64,000 nucleotides of DNA from Amanita rubescens (taxonomy: Eukaryota > Basidiomycota > Agaricomycetes > Agaricales > Amanitaceae), in assembly GCA_015039365.1 (NCBI GenBank), contig WION01000099.1:101842-165841 (forward strand), given 5' to 3'. Positions within the stretch are counted from its first letter, which is position 1, and each line of letters begins with the position of its first letter. The notes under the pieces are model-generated. The model was not told where the DNA came from and ran no database searches. It saw only the letters and a list, made by a program, of their open reading frames with translations. A program made the position numbers and the translations under genes. This document shows, piece after piece, positions 43,647 through 55,300 of this stretch.

Positions 43647-44630
43647 AATTTAGAAGCTAAAGGCAGTGTTTCCACATTGAGTTGTTTGTCAGCGTAGCTC
43701 GGCGATTACCTTTATCAACAGATTGATGTTGACGTTGACATAAGACCATAAGATTACATCAGTCCTCGTTGTTCAAGGATCATTAGAGACTCCGCGGCCG
43801 ATGGAACTAATATTTATGAAGGGTCGTCGCTGCGATATCCACCCCTGATGGTCAACGGATCTGCCAACGGCCGGTGTCACTCATCCGTCCATATGCTCAT
43901 CCTGTCTTGGAGCTCCTGGTACTGCGCGCGTTTGATGGGCACCGACAAACAAGGACAACCCAAGACGTTTCGCGCACAGGATTGTAAAACGAATAAATAC
44001 CAAGAACAAGAAAATAATATGGAGCTGCGCAACATCATGCATCGTGTTTGACGCGAGGTGGGTGCAGCGCACATTGAAGGGGATAAGTTGAGTGCTTACG
44101 ATTCCCGCTAAAATATCAGCCCGATGTGACGTGCGACTTTACTAGCGTCAGATGTGAAGAACTTATGCTCAGATAGCATTTAGGCCACCGAGGAAGGAAT
44201 AATTAGACGTGAGAATCCGACGACCTTGCGACTAGCTTAGGTAACCATGGCTTTTCGGCGCAGGCTTATTTTACTCAACAGAGATTCGCTCATAGTTTCA
44301 GCATGCGTGTCAATCCCAAATACTAAATATACGCCCACCGTTACCATGATTCGTACGTACAAGAGGGCCACCGTTTCCTCCTTTTGCTTTTGCCGGAAAT
44401 CACATTGCTCAGGCTCTCAGGCATTTTTAGGGTTGCAATGAAAGAAAGAAATTTGGTGGGAACCTGGAAATTCGAGATCCTGTCCAGGGGTAAATCATCT
44501 TTTACCTTCCGAATCTCGTCACATCCGCCGGGGCCGTCTTTGGCTGTGTCGCCGTTCTCTACAACGTGGCAAACAAAGGGCACGATGCAAGGCCACGGGT
44601 ATTGGCATAACGTACCTATCTCACCGAGTA
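43647..44630. other. Intergenic region, no gene recognised
   Basis: Between the divergent guanine deaminase and the expansin-like gene. Only short frames without family features. Presumably holds the guanine deaminase promoter near 43650-43800. Confidence 0.5.
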
Positions 44631-44635
44631 TAAAG
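44628..44635 (+). promoter_or_regulatory. TATA box of expansin-like gene
   Basis: The octamer gtataaag lies about 105 bp upstream of the ATG at 44738, the right distance for a TATA promoter with a short leader. The same octamer is found upstream of the Kre9-type gene at 49876-50423. Confidence 0.6.
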
Positions 44636-44737
44636 CCGCCCCGCTCCTGCGCCCTTAATGGTTCTGCACCGGGTTCCCCTCCGCTTTCCGCCAAGACACG
44701 CTTCCTCACGACCACTGTATAAGCCAACATCAACAAC

Positions 44738-45376
44738 ATGCATCGCATCTTGTACTCTCTTGTTGTATTGTTTGCGTCCTTGTACTCTACGTTCGCGGCC
44801 CCTTTACCTTTGGAGGAAGGTTCCGCGGAGAAGCTAGTGGCGAGGTCCAGTTACAAGGGCAGGGTGAGTATTTCGCCGCCGGGTCAAATTTTTATGGGCG
44901 CTGACGCTCGGTTTTGGTTTGCAGGGAACTTGGTTCAATGTTGGTAAGCAAAACTTATTGTTCATTGAAAGCAACCATAACAAGACCTGTAGGTCTTGGT
45001 AATTGTGGTCTGGAAGACACGAACGTGGATCCTATTGTTGCCATTTCAAAGACACTTTATGATCAGAACAACGGAGACAATTGCAATCAGGTTCGTTGTA
45101 TTTTCAGAGCAGGGATGCATTGCCATTCATTCCATTTTCCAGTGGATGGAAATCAGTTATGGCGGCAAAAGCGTCCATGCTAAGGTCCGCGACAGTTGCC
45201 AAAGTTGTGGATATCATGACCTTGGTGAGATTTACTTTTTCATCTCCGTTTAAGGCCGATTCTAAGCCCCCTGGCATGCAGATATGTCCCCGGCGACATT
45301 CAAAGGACTTGCGACCCTGGGAACTGGACAAATCGAAGTTTCGTGGAGCTTTATGTCCAAGTCGTGGAAACCATGA
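44738..45376 (+). CDS. Secreted expansin-like/RlpA-like double-psi beta-barrel protein
   Basis: Proposed exons 44738-44863, 44925-44943, 44993-45090, 45143-45224, 45282-45376; 139 aa. A signal peptide (residues 1 to about 20, hydrophobic LYSLVVLFASLYSTFA) is followed by a propeptide-like stretch and one double-psi beta-barrel domain: GRGTWFNVGLGNCG, AISKTLYDQ, YGGKSVHAKVRDSCQSCG, DMSPATF, and a final VSWSFM. In this family (small fungal RlpA-like proteins related to the barwin/expansin N-domain) the protein is secreted. Some members inhibit proteases or act on cell walls; the substrate is unknown here. The Asp of VRDSC is conserved. The second exon is only 19 nt, but every junction keeps the family pattern in frame. 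Confidence 0.85.
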
Positions 45377-48300
45377 AGACTACCATGGCCAGATTCCAAG
45401 TCGCGACATCTTTTGCCCCCATAGGCATAACCGCGCCTCCAAGCTGTACTCCTGGTCCAACCTCCCATCACCCTTACGCCATCATACGACTATAGAATAT
45501 GTTCTGCAAATCTTCCAGTTCTAGAAGACACGAAGATGAAATTCGGCCCTCATCAATTGTATCTTTATCAACTCACTTTCTCCATTCCTATTTGCCTGCA
45601 AGCAGGCCATCCGCATCCGGTTTGCCATCTTTGACCCTTCGAAATTTTACGCGACATCGCAAGCGACTCCTCCTTTCCGCGCCACTTGTTGATCAAGTGC
45701 TAGAGCCGACTAGATCGCATGTTTACCGCCAGCAGCTGAATCATCGAACAAATCGAGAGTTAGGCTCGATTTCGTTTGCGGGCGATTCCTTTTTCTTCCC
45801 AGCATGTGTTATGGGTTTCATCAGTCATTAAATCATGTATGAAAATTTGTGTAGACGCGTCATGTTGTTTCAATAGACTTCTGTCGGCCGATGCTAGCGT
45901 CAGGCTACTATGATACATACACATGATGCCAGGACGTTGATTATGCGTGGAAATTAGGCGTGCGACCCCGTCCCTCGGTACTTTTTCTATCAGAGAAACT
46001 AAATAAGGCGTGCCAACCGGGTGAATGATCCGGTGCCAGTGCAACGTGGGTTGCACCTGTTTTATCGTCGCAAATGCCCTTGCCCAAAAATCAGCTGTCT
46101 AAATGTCGCTAGGCGCATAGCTGCCTCCTACCCTCAAACATGTGTTCAGGATTTATGATGAAGTGAGCAAGAAAAGAATATGCCTGAAATGTCTTAGACG
46201 ATTACTATTTTCTGAGGACGAAAGCGAATGGACGGCGTGCCGTGACGCTCAAGGGACCGCTAACGTCAAACCTACGGGATCTCCACCTCGGACCTTGCCG
46301 TTGTCGTTGTCAGTCTCACATTGTAGCCAAGCTACAGCGCGAATGAAGTGCCATGCCGTAGCGGCGTGCGACGGCGACGATAATTGGTCAGGCATTTATG
46401 ATTCTGTCAAAACGCGTGTCTATTTAACCCTTACGAAAAGGCTTATTCTGGGCCGTACCGGCATATATGAGCTCATGGCACCCCCACTTTACCCTATACT
46501 GGTTTTACTGTCAAGGCAAGGAAGGCCTCCTGTCTGCGCAACGACGTCACAGCGATCATGAGGATGCGCTCTCAACGGCAAATAATCGGCCGCTCTATCA
46601 GCAACAGCAGTCGCCTCTAGTTTCCCGTCTCGACTGCGGACAGAGCCCAGGGCGTCGCACGAAGGGATACAACGCTCTTCATTCCAGCTCACACTGCAGG
46701 CCATCGGCGCTTCAGCTCTCGTCAACATTGTACGCGGTACTGAGAGCATATCGATGAAGGATTGTCCATTATCGATCATGACGCAATCTAAGCACTGCAC
46801 TTACTGCATAAATTACGCTAACACCATCGTTCTCGGCATCCGGTGTACCAAACCTGCTAATTAATGGTTCATCGACCTGTGCGAGGTACGTACGTACTTA
46901 CCCGGGTCACCCACTGCTCGGTAGCCCCTCTCTTATCATCGTCGATGCGGGCCGAAGGTGAGCAGCGACTACGCAGAGTATCTTCGTTTCCACGCACGGG
47001 CGGGATCACTATTTGACTAGCCGTGGGAGTACTGCGGCTTGGCATGTGGCAGAAGCGTCGCATTCTGGAACATTCATCCCGTAGTGACAAGAATAAAGTG
47101 CAGGTGGTGAGTAACTGAGGAATTGAGAAGAACAACTGCTCAGTGCTCAGCGCACAGTCGCCGCAGGGTTTCCACGTGGGAGCCGGGAAGTCAGGCCCCA
47201 GGCCTCAAGAGCACGTTCCCATCGCAGTCTTGTTTTGGAATGGTGGAAAATCCGTCCTCCACGAAAATCTTTTATCAAGGGAAGCACAACTTGAACGCCA
47301 CTTACTCACTATTGCAATAAACCCCGCCGATAGGTTTACTCCCTTGCCCCACAAGGAACAAGGGTTCTAAGTATAATGGTGAGTGATACGTCAGAGTAAA
47401 TGAATGCCCTTTAATGAACTTTGCCAAAGGTTCTGCTTACTACATTTCTCACTGGCGCAAACCAGATCATTTCTCGAGGTCTAACGCCTTCCCGCATGCA
47501 ACGCATCGAACGATAACCTCCATCCTAGCATGCAAAACGTACAGACGAAGCAAAAGGCAGACAAGAACGGGAATGGCTTGGCATCCTTAAACAAAGGCTC
47601 TCTGACGGTCATCTCTCTTCACCGTCGTGCATCACATGGCGCAGCCTCTCGGCTTCTTCCACACTTGGGATACGGCGTCTCATAGCCGGCTTATCTACCC
47701 CACTGATCGAGAAAATGAACTGCGTACGGCTTCAACAACGCCATTGTTTCGGACCTTCATTCCAGAAACGAATTGACGCAAAAGAGGTATACCTTGTCGC
47801 GCCAACTTTGTCATAGTATGGATGACAGCAGCTTGAACGTTGAACTTCAAGTATGAGCTACGAGCTCGAGCTCGAGCTCAACGGCCATAGGGTGGTTTGC
47901 TAATCTTCACGTTAGCTGCGAGATACGGCACTGTGGAAAGTGAAATGTTCGAACCGGTGTCGCAAACAATTGATTATATGCACCTTATACTCAGGGCGGG
48001 CCGCAAGGGCGCTTCAGGCACTCAGGGGAACAGGGGAACGATGCAACGTCCTTCTATGAAGTAAGGTACGGTGCCGGGTTACTAGAACCCGAGTCTTGGC
48101 GCGGAGACTGGGGATCCTGTTCATTTCAATTCAGAAGCGATTCATACTACTTGTCTGCAACAACGTAAAAATAAACCTGAGATTGCGACTAGCACGTATA
48201 CACCATGAACGAAGAGAAAAAGTGCGTTCTTAATGATACATCAAATCAAAAAAAAAAAAAAAAATCAAAAAAAAAAAACTATGTCCGTCCTGGGGTGTAT

Positions 48301-48462
48301 GAATAAAGCAAAGATATGCCCAGGAACAACGTAAGGAGAATGTCCAGGTCGTATAATACACGTGAAGTTTTTTTGAATAGACGTGATTGGTATGAACAGC
48401 GTGGTGCGAGGCGTGTGGTCCATTAATTATCGTTAGTAACGTGCGTATGGAGCCGTGACATC
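45377..48462. other. 3.1-kb gene-poor region, nothing recognised
   Basis: Both strands hold only short frames without domains or consistent splice structure. There is an A-rich tract at 48246-48281 and a small palindrome of gagctcgagctc at about 47867-47880. A short piece near 46885-46905 (ttacccgggtcaccca) resembles the GDSGN-coding stretch of the nearby Kre9-type genes but without further similarity. A small or highly diverged gene could be missed. Confidence 0.4.
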
Positions 48463-49486
48463 TCATAGGAGAATCCTTGAGATGATCAACGCTACACTTA
48501 AACATGTAGCGCCGATGGGGCGCATGGATAGTGCGCCGCTGGTCTTGGTGCTAGTACTAGTGCTAGTACTAGGTTGCACTACAACCGTGATTGAAGAGGG
48601 TGAACCTGAGGTTGTAAATGTGTTAGTGACCGCAGGCGTGGTGCCGGATTGTGCAGTCGCCGTCGGGGCAGGTGAATTTGACACCGGGGTAGATGTTGCG
48701 CCCGATTGAGCGCCGCCCGTGGACGTTCCAGTAGATGAAGACGAAGTTTGCGTAGTAGAAGGACCTGGCGTGACAGTACTATTCGAGCCACCAGTAATGG
48801 CGAACGTGGGACTAGCGTTACCCGAGTCACCCATTACTGATAAAGCAAACGGTGAGGACCAGAGCAAAATGGAGATCGCGTATACTCACAGACGACAAGG
48901 TAATCGGTTCTGGGGGGTACGTTAGGGACGACGACATTAACGCTTCCCTGGGTGATGTTGAAGCCCTGAGCAAGTGGGTTATCTATATCAAAGACCGTGT
49001 CAATGACTGCCCGCATGATCCACAATCACAATCAAAAGAGGAAATTCCAATAGAAACGATAGCGCTTAAAGCTGCGCTGTACCTTATCAGGTGGGAAGGG
49101 TTCTATCCGGCAATGGTGTGCGGAATTGGCGCAGGCGGTAGGCAGCCGAAGAAGAGAGATGAAGACGCACTCAGCATGAGATTCAAACCTCCTCCTCCAC
49201 CTAGATGGCCCAAAAGCACTTCACCAACCCGGTTTGTGATATTGGCATACGGTGGCAGGCCAGAAGTATCCCTTTATAGAATGTTCCGCATAAGTGAAAA
49301 AAAAAGACACATGGATGTCGCGTACCAGACAACTGTCTGTGTCGAGCCCACGGTCCATACTGATGTTGAATTGGGGGCCGTTACAGGAGGAGCAACCACA
49401 TCACGTTCCTGGAGGGGTAGGTATAGAGGGAGAGCCGGCGCAGAAACCAACCACGACAGGCAGAGAAAATTGAAGAAGAGGAACAT
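48463..49486 (-). CDS. Kre9/Knh-type Ser/Thr-rich cell-wall protein, likely GPI-anchored
   Basis: Proposed exons 49486-49326, 49271-49171, 48982-48890, 48836-48463; 242 aa. After a signal peptide (MFLFFNFLCLSWLVSA) comes the immunoglobulin-like Kre9/Knh domain: VWTVGSTQTVVW, DTSGLPPYANITN, NPLAQGFNI, PPRTDYLVVLMGDSGNASPTF. A Ser/Thr-rich stretch of about 90 residues, a probable O-mannosylation region, follows. The end is hydrophobic (LSVALIISRILL), as for a GPI signal. Such proteins reside at the fungal surface and are linked with beta-1,6-glucan or wall organisation; the exact role is not known. It lies about 390 bp downstream of a shorter paralogue on the same strand. The third exon start is less certain (intron about 188 nt). 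Confidence 0.82.
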
Positions 49487-49587
49487 GGTCGTCGTGGTTG
49501 GAGGTGTCCCGCTGCGCGCTCAGGGACGACGTGAATGGAGGGCAACCCGGGAGATGGCCGTCAAGGGAAATATGTTCGGATCCTGCG

Positions 49588-49594
49588 TTTTATA
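49588..49594 (-). promoter_or_regulatory. TATA box of the longer Kre9/Knh-type gene
   Basis: tataaaa on the - strand, about 100 bp before the ATG at 49486. Confidence 0.55.
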
Positions 49595-49875
49595 GTCGAA
49601 CATCAGCCGACCATGTGACATACATAATCGTTGATTTGATTGTTACTATCTCGTATCTAGGCAGCAACAAGTTTGGCGTGGCGGCAGAGCCAAGTCCGTG
49701 TGAGTGCTAGAATATAGTATTACATGCTCATTATACGGTGCATTATACAGGTAAGTAAGTCCCAAACGAAGATGAGGCTACATGGCGGGTTATTGTGGCA
49801 TTACACTTTTTCTCGAGGCATTATCGTGACGTAACAATGGGTTTTGTCTGTGGCTTATCTGCAAGCGCTGGCGTC

Positions 49876-50423
49876 CTATGCAGCAACGATGGTAAAAGCT
49901 TCACCACAGTTGCCAGAGTCGCCGAACACTGATTCATCAGATAAAGCACCCCGAGTATGGGAATCGTCAACTTACGGACGATTGCGTAGTCTGTCCCCGG
50001 AACAGTGTTTGCCGGAACAGTGATCTCTTGTCGTCCCAGAAGGATATCGAATCCCATGGCCAAAGGTGTATCTAACGAGTTGAACGTCAAACAGGGAGTC
50101 AGAGAGGCCATTTGTTGTGCGTACCAAGAAGCAAGAGGCCGCCCTTTGAAAACACAATCCGTCCCATCTTGTTGGTGATCTGACGGGGAGGGTTGGAAGT
50201 GTCCCTTTACGGTGATCAGCCACACCATATTTAGGGTACTAGAGATGGCATACCATGTGACATTATGTGTACTGCCTGCTTTCCAAACGGTGCCATTCCC
50301 GGGATAGATGACCGGGGGAACATACACGTCGCGAATGACGGCAGGTGCGGCTGTAGCGAAGGCGCCGAACAGAGCAACAACGAAGACTATTACGGTGGTG
50401 AAGAGTGATGCGTTGAAGAACAT
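49876..50423 (-). CDS. Short Kre9/Knh-type secreted protein without Ser/Thr tail
   Basis: Proposed exons 50423-50254, 50204-50125, 50071-49976, 49928-49876; 132 aa. A signal peptide (hydrophobic TTVIVFVVALFGAFATA) is followed by one Kre9/Knh domain: VWKAGSTHNVTW, DTSNPPRQITNKMGRIVF, DTPLAMGFDI, VPGTDYAIVLFGDSGN and a final FTIVAA-stop. Exon positions match the neighbour gene, showing tandem duplication. Without the Ser/Thr-rich and GPI regions it should be released or held in the wall non-covalently. All three introns have GT-AG ends and keep the motif in frame. The unspliced 200-codon frame to 49821 is an artefact of reading through introns. Confidence 0.83.
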
Positions 50424-50512
50424 TATGAGAGTGAATTAGAAATTAGGGAAGAACTAAAAGCAGGTGAGGAGGAGATTAGTGGTGAGGACAAGTGAAGGAT
50501 TAAGGGCCCTCT

Positions 50513-50520
50513 CTTTATAC
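50513..50520 (-). promoter_or_regulatory. TATA box of the short Kre9/Knh-type gene
   Basis: gtataaag on the - strand, about 90 bp before the ATG at 50423; identical to the octamer at 44628-44635. Confidence 0.6.
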
Positions 50521-52311
50521 GATATCCATGTGCTCTACGAAGGGGACGATGTAAACGATTACTATTCAGCCGCGCGAGAAGTGGAGCTGCCCAATAGCCT
50601 ACAATCACTGTGTCATCAATTCTTGCTTCCTATCAAAACATTGAACACATGCTTATCTTTAACCATGCAGACGAAGTCTTTGCACAGCAAAGCATATGCC
50701 ATCAAAAGATTCGACTCTTCGATTCACCGTCGGTCAATGTACCTCGTGACGCACCCAAGAGCCTCGTGGTACAAATACAGACTCCTCTGCAAGAGTCTTG
50801 AACAGTCTAGGACGCATCGTAGGCACGGGGGACAAGGCCGGATTTCCATCTACGGCTCACTTGGATTCCGTTATAACTGCGTTAAGCTTGAAGCTAGATT
50901 GCACATGGACGAGGTAAGAGTCTGTCCACCTGTTCGAAGGTAGCGCTTGCACCGAATCAAACTACAGACCCGTCATCCATTACATCGCTACACTTGCAAC
51001 GAGGCTTGCGAAGTCGCCCAAATTCGCACGGAAATGGTAAACCGTTTACCACTTTCGCTCTTGCTCCGTCTCTTCGGCCTGGGAAACTTATCTACCTTTG
51101 TTCATTTCGCGGGAATACACCTCCTTGTCTTGCGGCGTGCTCCACTAAACTCGTACCCGCTTGATTTGCTTCTTTAAGCCAACAAACTGAGGATCACCTC
51201 AGGTTGCACACTGTTGGTGATGACTCTGCGTCTCGCCTGGGCTCGCCAAACCACATGATGGCGTAAAGTAACTTCCGCTAAGACCGCAGGTGAGTCATCA
51301 GCCCTTGTGTCGTTTGTGGCTTGGATGCATGCTCCGGCAAATTCGCTGACGACAGATAAAAAGAATTCATAGCATATTTTGGTTGTACGATACGGGGAAT
51401 AGATACCAGACTCAAGGTGTGAAAGAGAAATCTTGAGATTCTTGAACTTCTCAAGATCAAGTTTGCTTAGCCAGGGATCGATCGTCGGTGAACGATTGAC
51501 AATGTCAGTCGTTACAGCTGAGTGGGGAGAGGATCATGCTTCCGTTTGTGTACATTTCCTGCTTGAATCCGACAGCGTACACGTCTGCATTATTGTGCGT
51601 TAGGGTCCGCTTTAGCCTGCTAAACAGCGCTGCATTTTCCGTATGCGATAGGAGTATCGCTGTTTGCCGAAGCAGGATATGGGGGGGCCTAACCCCTGCT
51701 GTACCTGCTCCTCTGTCCGCTTGTGTCCTGGAAGCCTCGATTACACTCATTCCGACCTTTCAAATGGGCTCAAGCGGCTAATTCGAAACGAGCCAGTGTC
51801 AAGAGTCTGATCGGGTGTTTCATGCGCCACGTCCAAATGCATTATACTGGTATGTGCCTATCTTTTGTGTGGTTTTCCGGTGCGAGTGAGGGCGGAAATT
51901 AAGGACAATCTATGTCGTAGATGCTCCTAGCGAGGGTATTAGTATAATATACCGAACCACTTCTTTGTCCTGATAAATTCCCGCAGTAATGTCCGTTAAT
52001 GGTTCGAAAGCATGCGAGCTCTAGCGCTATCTTTGGCCAAAGCACGTATGGACTGATATTGAATTAGAGACGGGTGGTACCGAAAGTCGCCAAGTAGACA
52101 AGAGAGAGAGTTGTAGCCCCTTGGTGACAAAGATGATTAGTCTGTATCCGATTGCCTGTAACCAGCGCAAATCCTATGCCACTTGATACGACGAAAGCGC
52201 ATCATAAAACGCGTCCAAACAACGCGTACACGCTAACGTTGATGTGACACACACCAATAAGTGCAATGTCACGCATCACAAGTCTACTCTGGCGTGTGTC
52301 TTCTCTCCGAC
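50521..52311. other. Intergenic region, no gene recognised
   Basis: About 1.8 kb between the divergent Kre9-type and Rif1 genes. Frames such as 50464-50943 lack domains and sensible splice structure. The Rif1 promoter should lie at the right end. Nothing else seen. Confidence 0.45.
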
Positions 52312-55300
52312 ATGACCCTTCCTACGCCGCCACGCTCCTCACACTCAAGCAATAAGGAAAACATATCTTCAGCAACGCGCGCGGTGGCTTGGGCTGTCCA
52401 TAACCAAATTCACAATCTCTCTAGTCCTCCAGCGAAGCTTTTTCGGACTCCTTCAAATGCTTCAAGGGACCAACCAGCTAGGAGCATCCTCAAGAAGCAG
52501 AGTTTTACTAGCTTACCTTTTTCGGACGATATATGCGGCGAATACAGGCCACGCGAAGTGACACCGGAGCCGGCTGATCCCTTATGCAATCTAACTTACC
52601 TGGAACACCCTGTTTCGCGCATAATAGCATCAGATTCTTCCCTTAAAGACTTGATAGAAGCGTATAATGTTCTCGCAGCGCGTCTTCGGTCAAGTGTCAC
52701 GGATACAACAGATGCGGACGCGTCTTGGCCGCTATTTCAACCTCTTAGGAAGAACAGGAACGCGTTTGTGAACGCGGTCGTGAGGGATCTTGCTAGGGCA
52801 CTGGTGGACCCTTTGGTTAGTGGTGATGGATACCAGCCATCGCGTGGTGGGGAACGTATCTTAGCCCCTCTACCTTCCCCGAACAACACACCGAAGAAGA
52901 AGAAGGATGGAATGACGGCAGAGCAGGTCAAGTATGCCCGTGACTTGTGCACCGTTTCGCATTCCGCCATTCGGTTGCTTAATATTGTATGGACACTACC
53001 AGCCATTTATGGGATCTTTTCTGGTAGGTGACGCTCCGGTGCGCATATATCCGGTTCTAATTTCGTTTTAGATGAAGGACTGGGTGAGATCCTCACGCAA
53101 TTGCTAGCAATACCCCTCGCCCCTGAACTGCCAACAATCAATGCTAGGAAGACATGTGCGCTGTCAATCTGGTTAATCCAGACACAGCGTCTTCCTCGGG
53201 ATGTCCTTGCACCGGCAACGGATAGGATCGCAGCCGCGTTGAGGCGCGCCATTGATGGCGAGCTCGGAAAGGAGGGCAAAAAGGGCTCGGTTAGTGACGG
53301 CCTAAAGGTGCGGAAGCGCAAATAATATTATTCAATCTAATTGACGCGAGCTTTAGGCCATCCACGATTTATGCGCTTATCAGCCTGGAATGTTTGTCAA
53401 AGCCTTTGCTCCCGTCCTTCCATTCGTCCTTCAAAACTTGCTTGGACCAACGCTCGCTCTCCGGGTTCAAGCTTGTCAGGCCCTGGGAGGCATAGTCACC
53501 GGCGCCAATAGATCAATTGGTCGGAGAGGACACATCCATGCAAGATTCGCGCGCCTGGTTCGAGTATTCCTTACACGTGTACCTGCTAAGAAGAAGGAAC
53601 TGTCAACCACGCAAGGCATCATAATTCCTTCCACTCCGCGGGAATCTCTTATAATCCGCACTCTCCGGTCGACGCTAGAAGCGACGGACCCGACGCACAG
53701 TGCCCAAGGCCCCGTCTGGGCCCTCAACGTCCTAGCTTGCCTGATTGTCCTTTTGGGCCCAGTCCTCATCGAGGATCATGCCTTACGCCGCACGCTGACT
53801 TCCCTGCTAACGCTTGGGCTGCGACACCCAAAGGGCTCCGTTAGGGCGCTTGCCTGCATCGCTTGGAGGCCGCTTGTATGGGCCTGGTTCCAACCGGCCT
53901 TTGGTTTTGACGTTCTCTGGCAAGATGTTCTGGAGGATATGGCAAATGACACGAGCCTCAGTGCAGACGAGAAGGAGCTCAGGAAAAGCGAGAGAAGGGA
54001 GTTTAGGGAAAAAGATATCTTGGCAGGGAAGAACTCGCTGTGGAAAGCCTTGATAAGCGTGGTTGAGTGTCAGACTGGTGTTGTCACGGTCGCAGCTCTG
54101 CTTGGCGCGGAAGATGCCAGCGATGATTCCGAGGACGATGATTTACTCGATGTCAATGACAGTATTCAACGCATGTTCTCAGTCCTCAAGGTCATGGTTT
54201 CGAAAGGCGGAATAACTTGTCAAGATGGTGTCGAAGTCTTGAAGCGGCTCGTCAGTTCCGAACAGTTGTCTGAAAAGTGGCACGTCAACATGCTCCTGCC
54301 TCGTTCTTTATTCTCCGCAAGTTCAAACCTTCTATCTGTGGAATTCAAGAACCTCTCGACCTCGGTCAGGGCGATCCTCGAGAGGTCGGCTGGCGTGGAA
54401 GAGATTAGGAATCTGACTACGGAAGAGCTTTCAAAAAAATGGATCTTTGATGGATTGATCGAGGTCTGGAGGGAGATCGTCAATTGCTTGGAGATAATGG
54501 ACGGCGATGAAACTCCTGCAAGTTCTCCCTTGTTCACTATGACGACATTTACTGACGGAGATGCATACTAGGTTACAGACGTTTCAGAACCTTGGGATGG
54601 ATTGATCAAGGCCAACGTTAGCCATTTACTAGGTGAGTTACTATCAAGCGCCTCTAATTTATGCTGACTTTTGTGTAGAAATTGGCGACGATGTTGCGAC
54701 TACTGCCTTCACTGTTCGCGCAGCAAATATTCTCATTGATATTATTCAGGATCGAAACGTTGACATGACTCCCAAAGCATCCGTTGCCCCTTCCGTCGCT
54801 CGGACGTCCAAGTCGTCAGAGATTGAGGTGTTATCGGTGGCTCTTTCATCGGATCCACCTCAAGAAGACCCTCTCCCTACAAAACATACTACGAATGGGG
54901 AACTCAAACTAAAGGTTGTTCGAGACTTGTGGACGACCGTAAGGACTACGGTCCCACATTCCCTTCTTTCCACTGCTAGCGAAAAACTTCTTCTATGCTT
55001 GATCACGAACGAGGATGAACTTCTCGACGAAGACGGTCTACCGGATCTCGATGCAGAGCGTGATAATGTGGCACTCAAGCCCTGGGCGCAGCTTTGTGCA
55101 GAGCTTGTCATGTGTTGCGATATCGATGTCCTGAAGGCCTTTTGGGGCATTGACAGCGATGCTTCGGTGGAGCTTCGAAGATGGTGTCGGGCGAAAAACA
55201 CCATGTTCGTTTGGAGAATTTTTGCGGACATGTGGAAAGCGGATTCAGCTTGTGCATGGGAGAATTGCGCAGTTCTCTTGTCTGTTCCCTTCATGTAAGT

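Noticed and set aside
45081..45524. 147-codon + strand ORF overlapping the expansin-like gene
   Set aside because: It runs through two introns of the spliced gene and lacks any motif; the spliced model gives an intact family domain.
46880..47135. Possible third Kre9-type gene remnant on the - strand
   Set aside because: Only about 16 bases resemble the GDSGN region; no domain, signal peptide or splice pattern around it.
48246..48281. A-rich tract as a LINE or SINE tail
   Set aside because: No element body or target duplication was found next to it; treated as simple sequence.
49821..50423. Unspliced 200-codon ORF at the short Kre9/Knh-type gene
   Set aside because: Reading through the introns loses the DTSNPP and GDSGN motifs; splicing at three GT-AG introns restores the family pattern with a 132-aa product.
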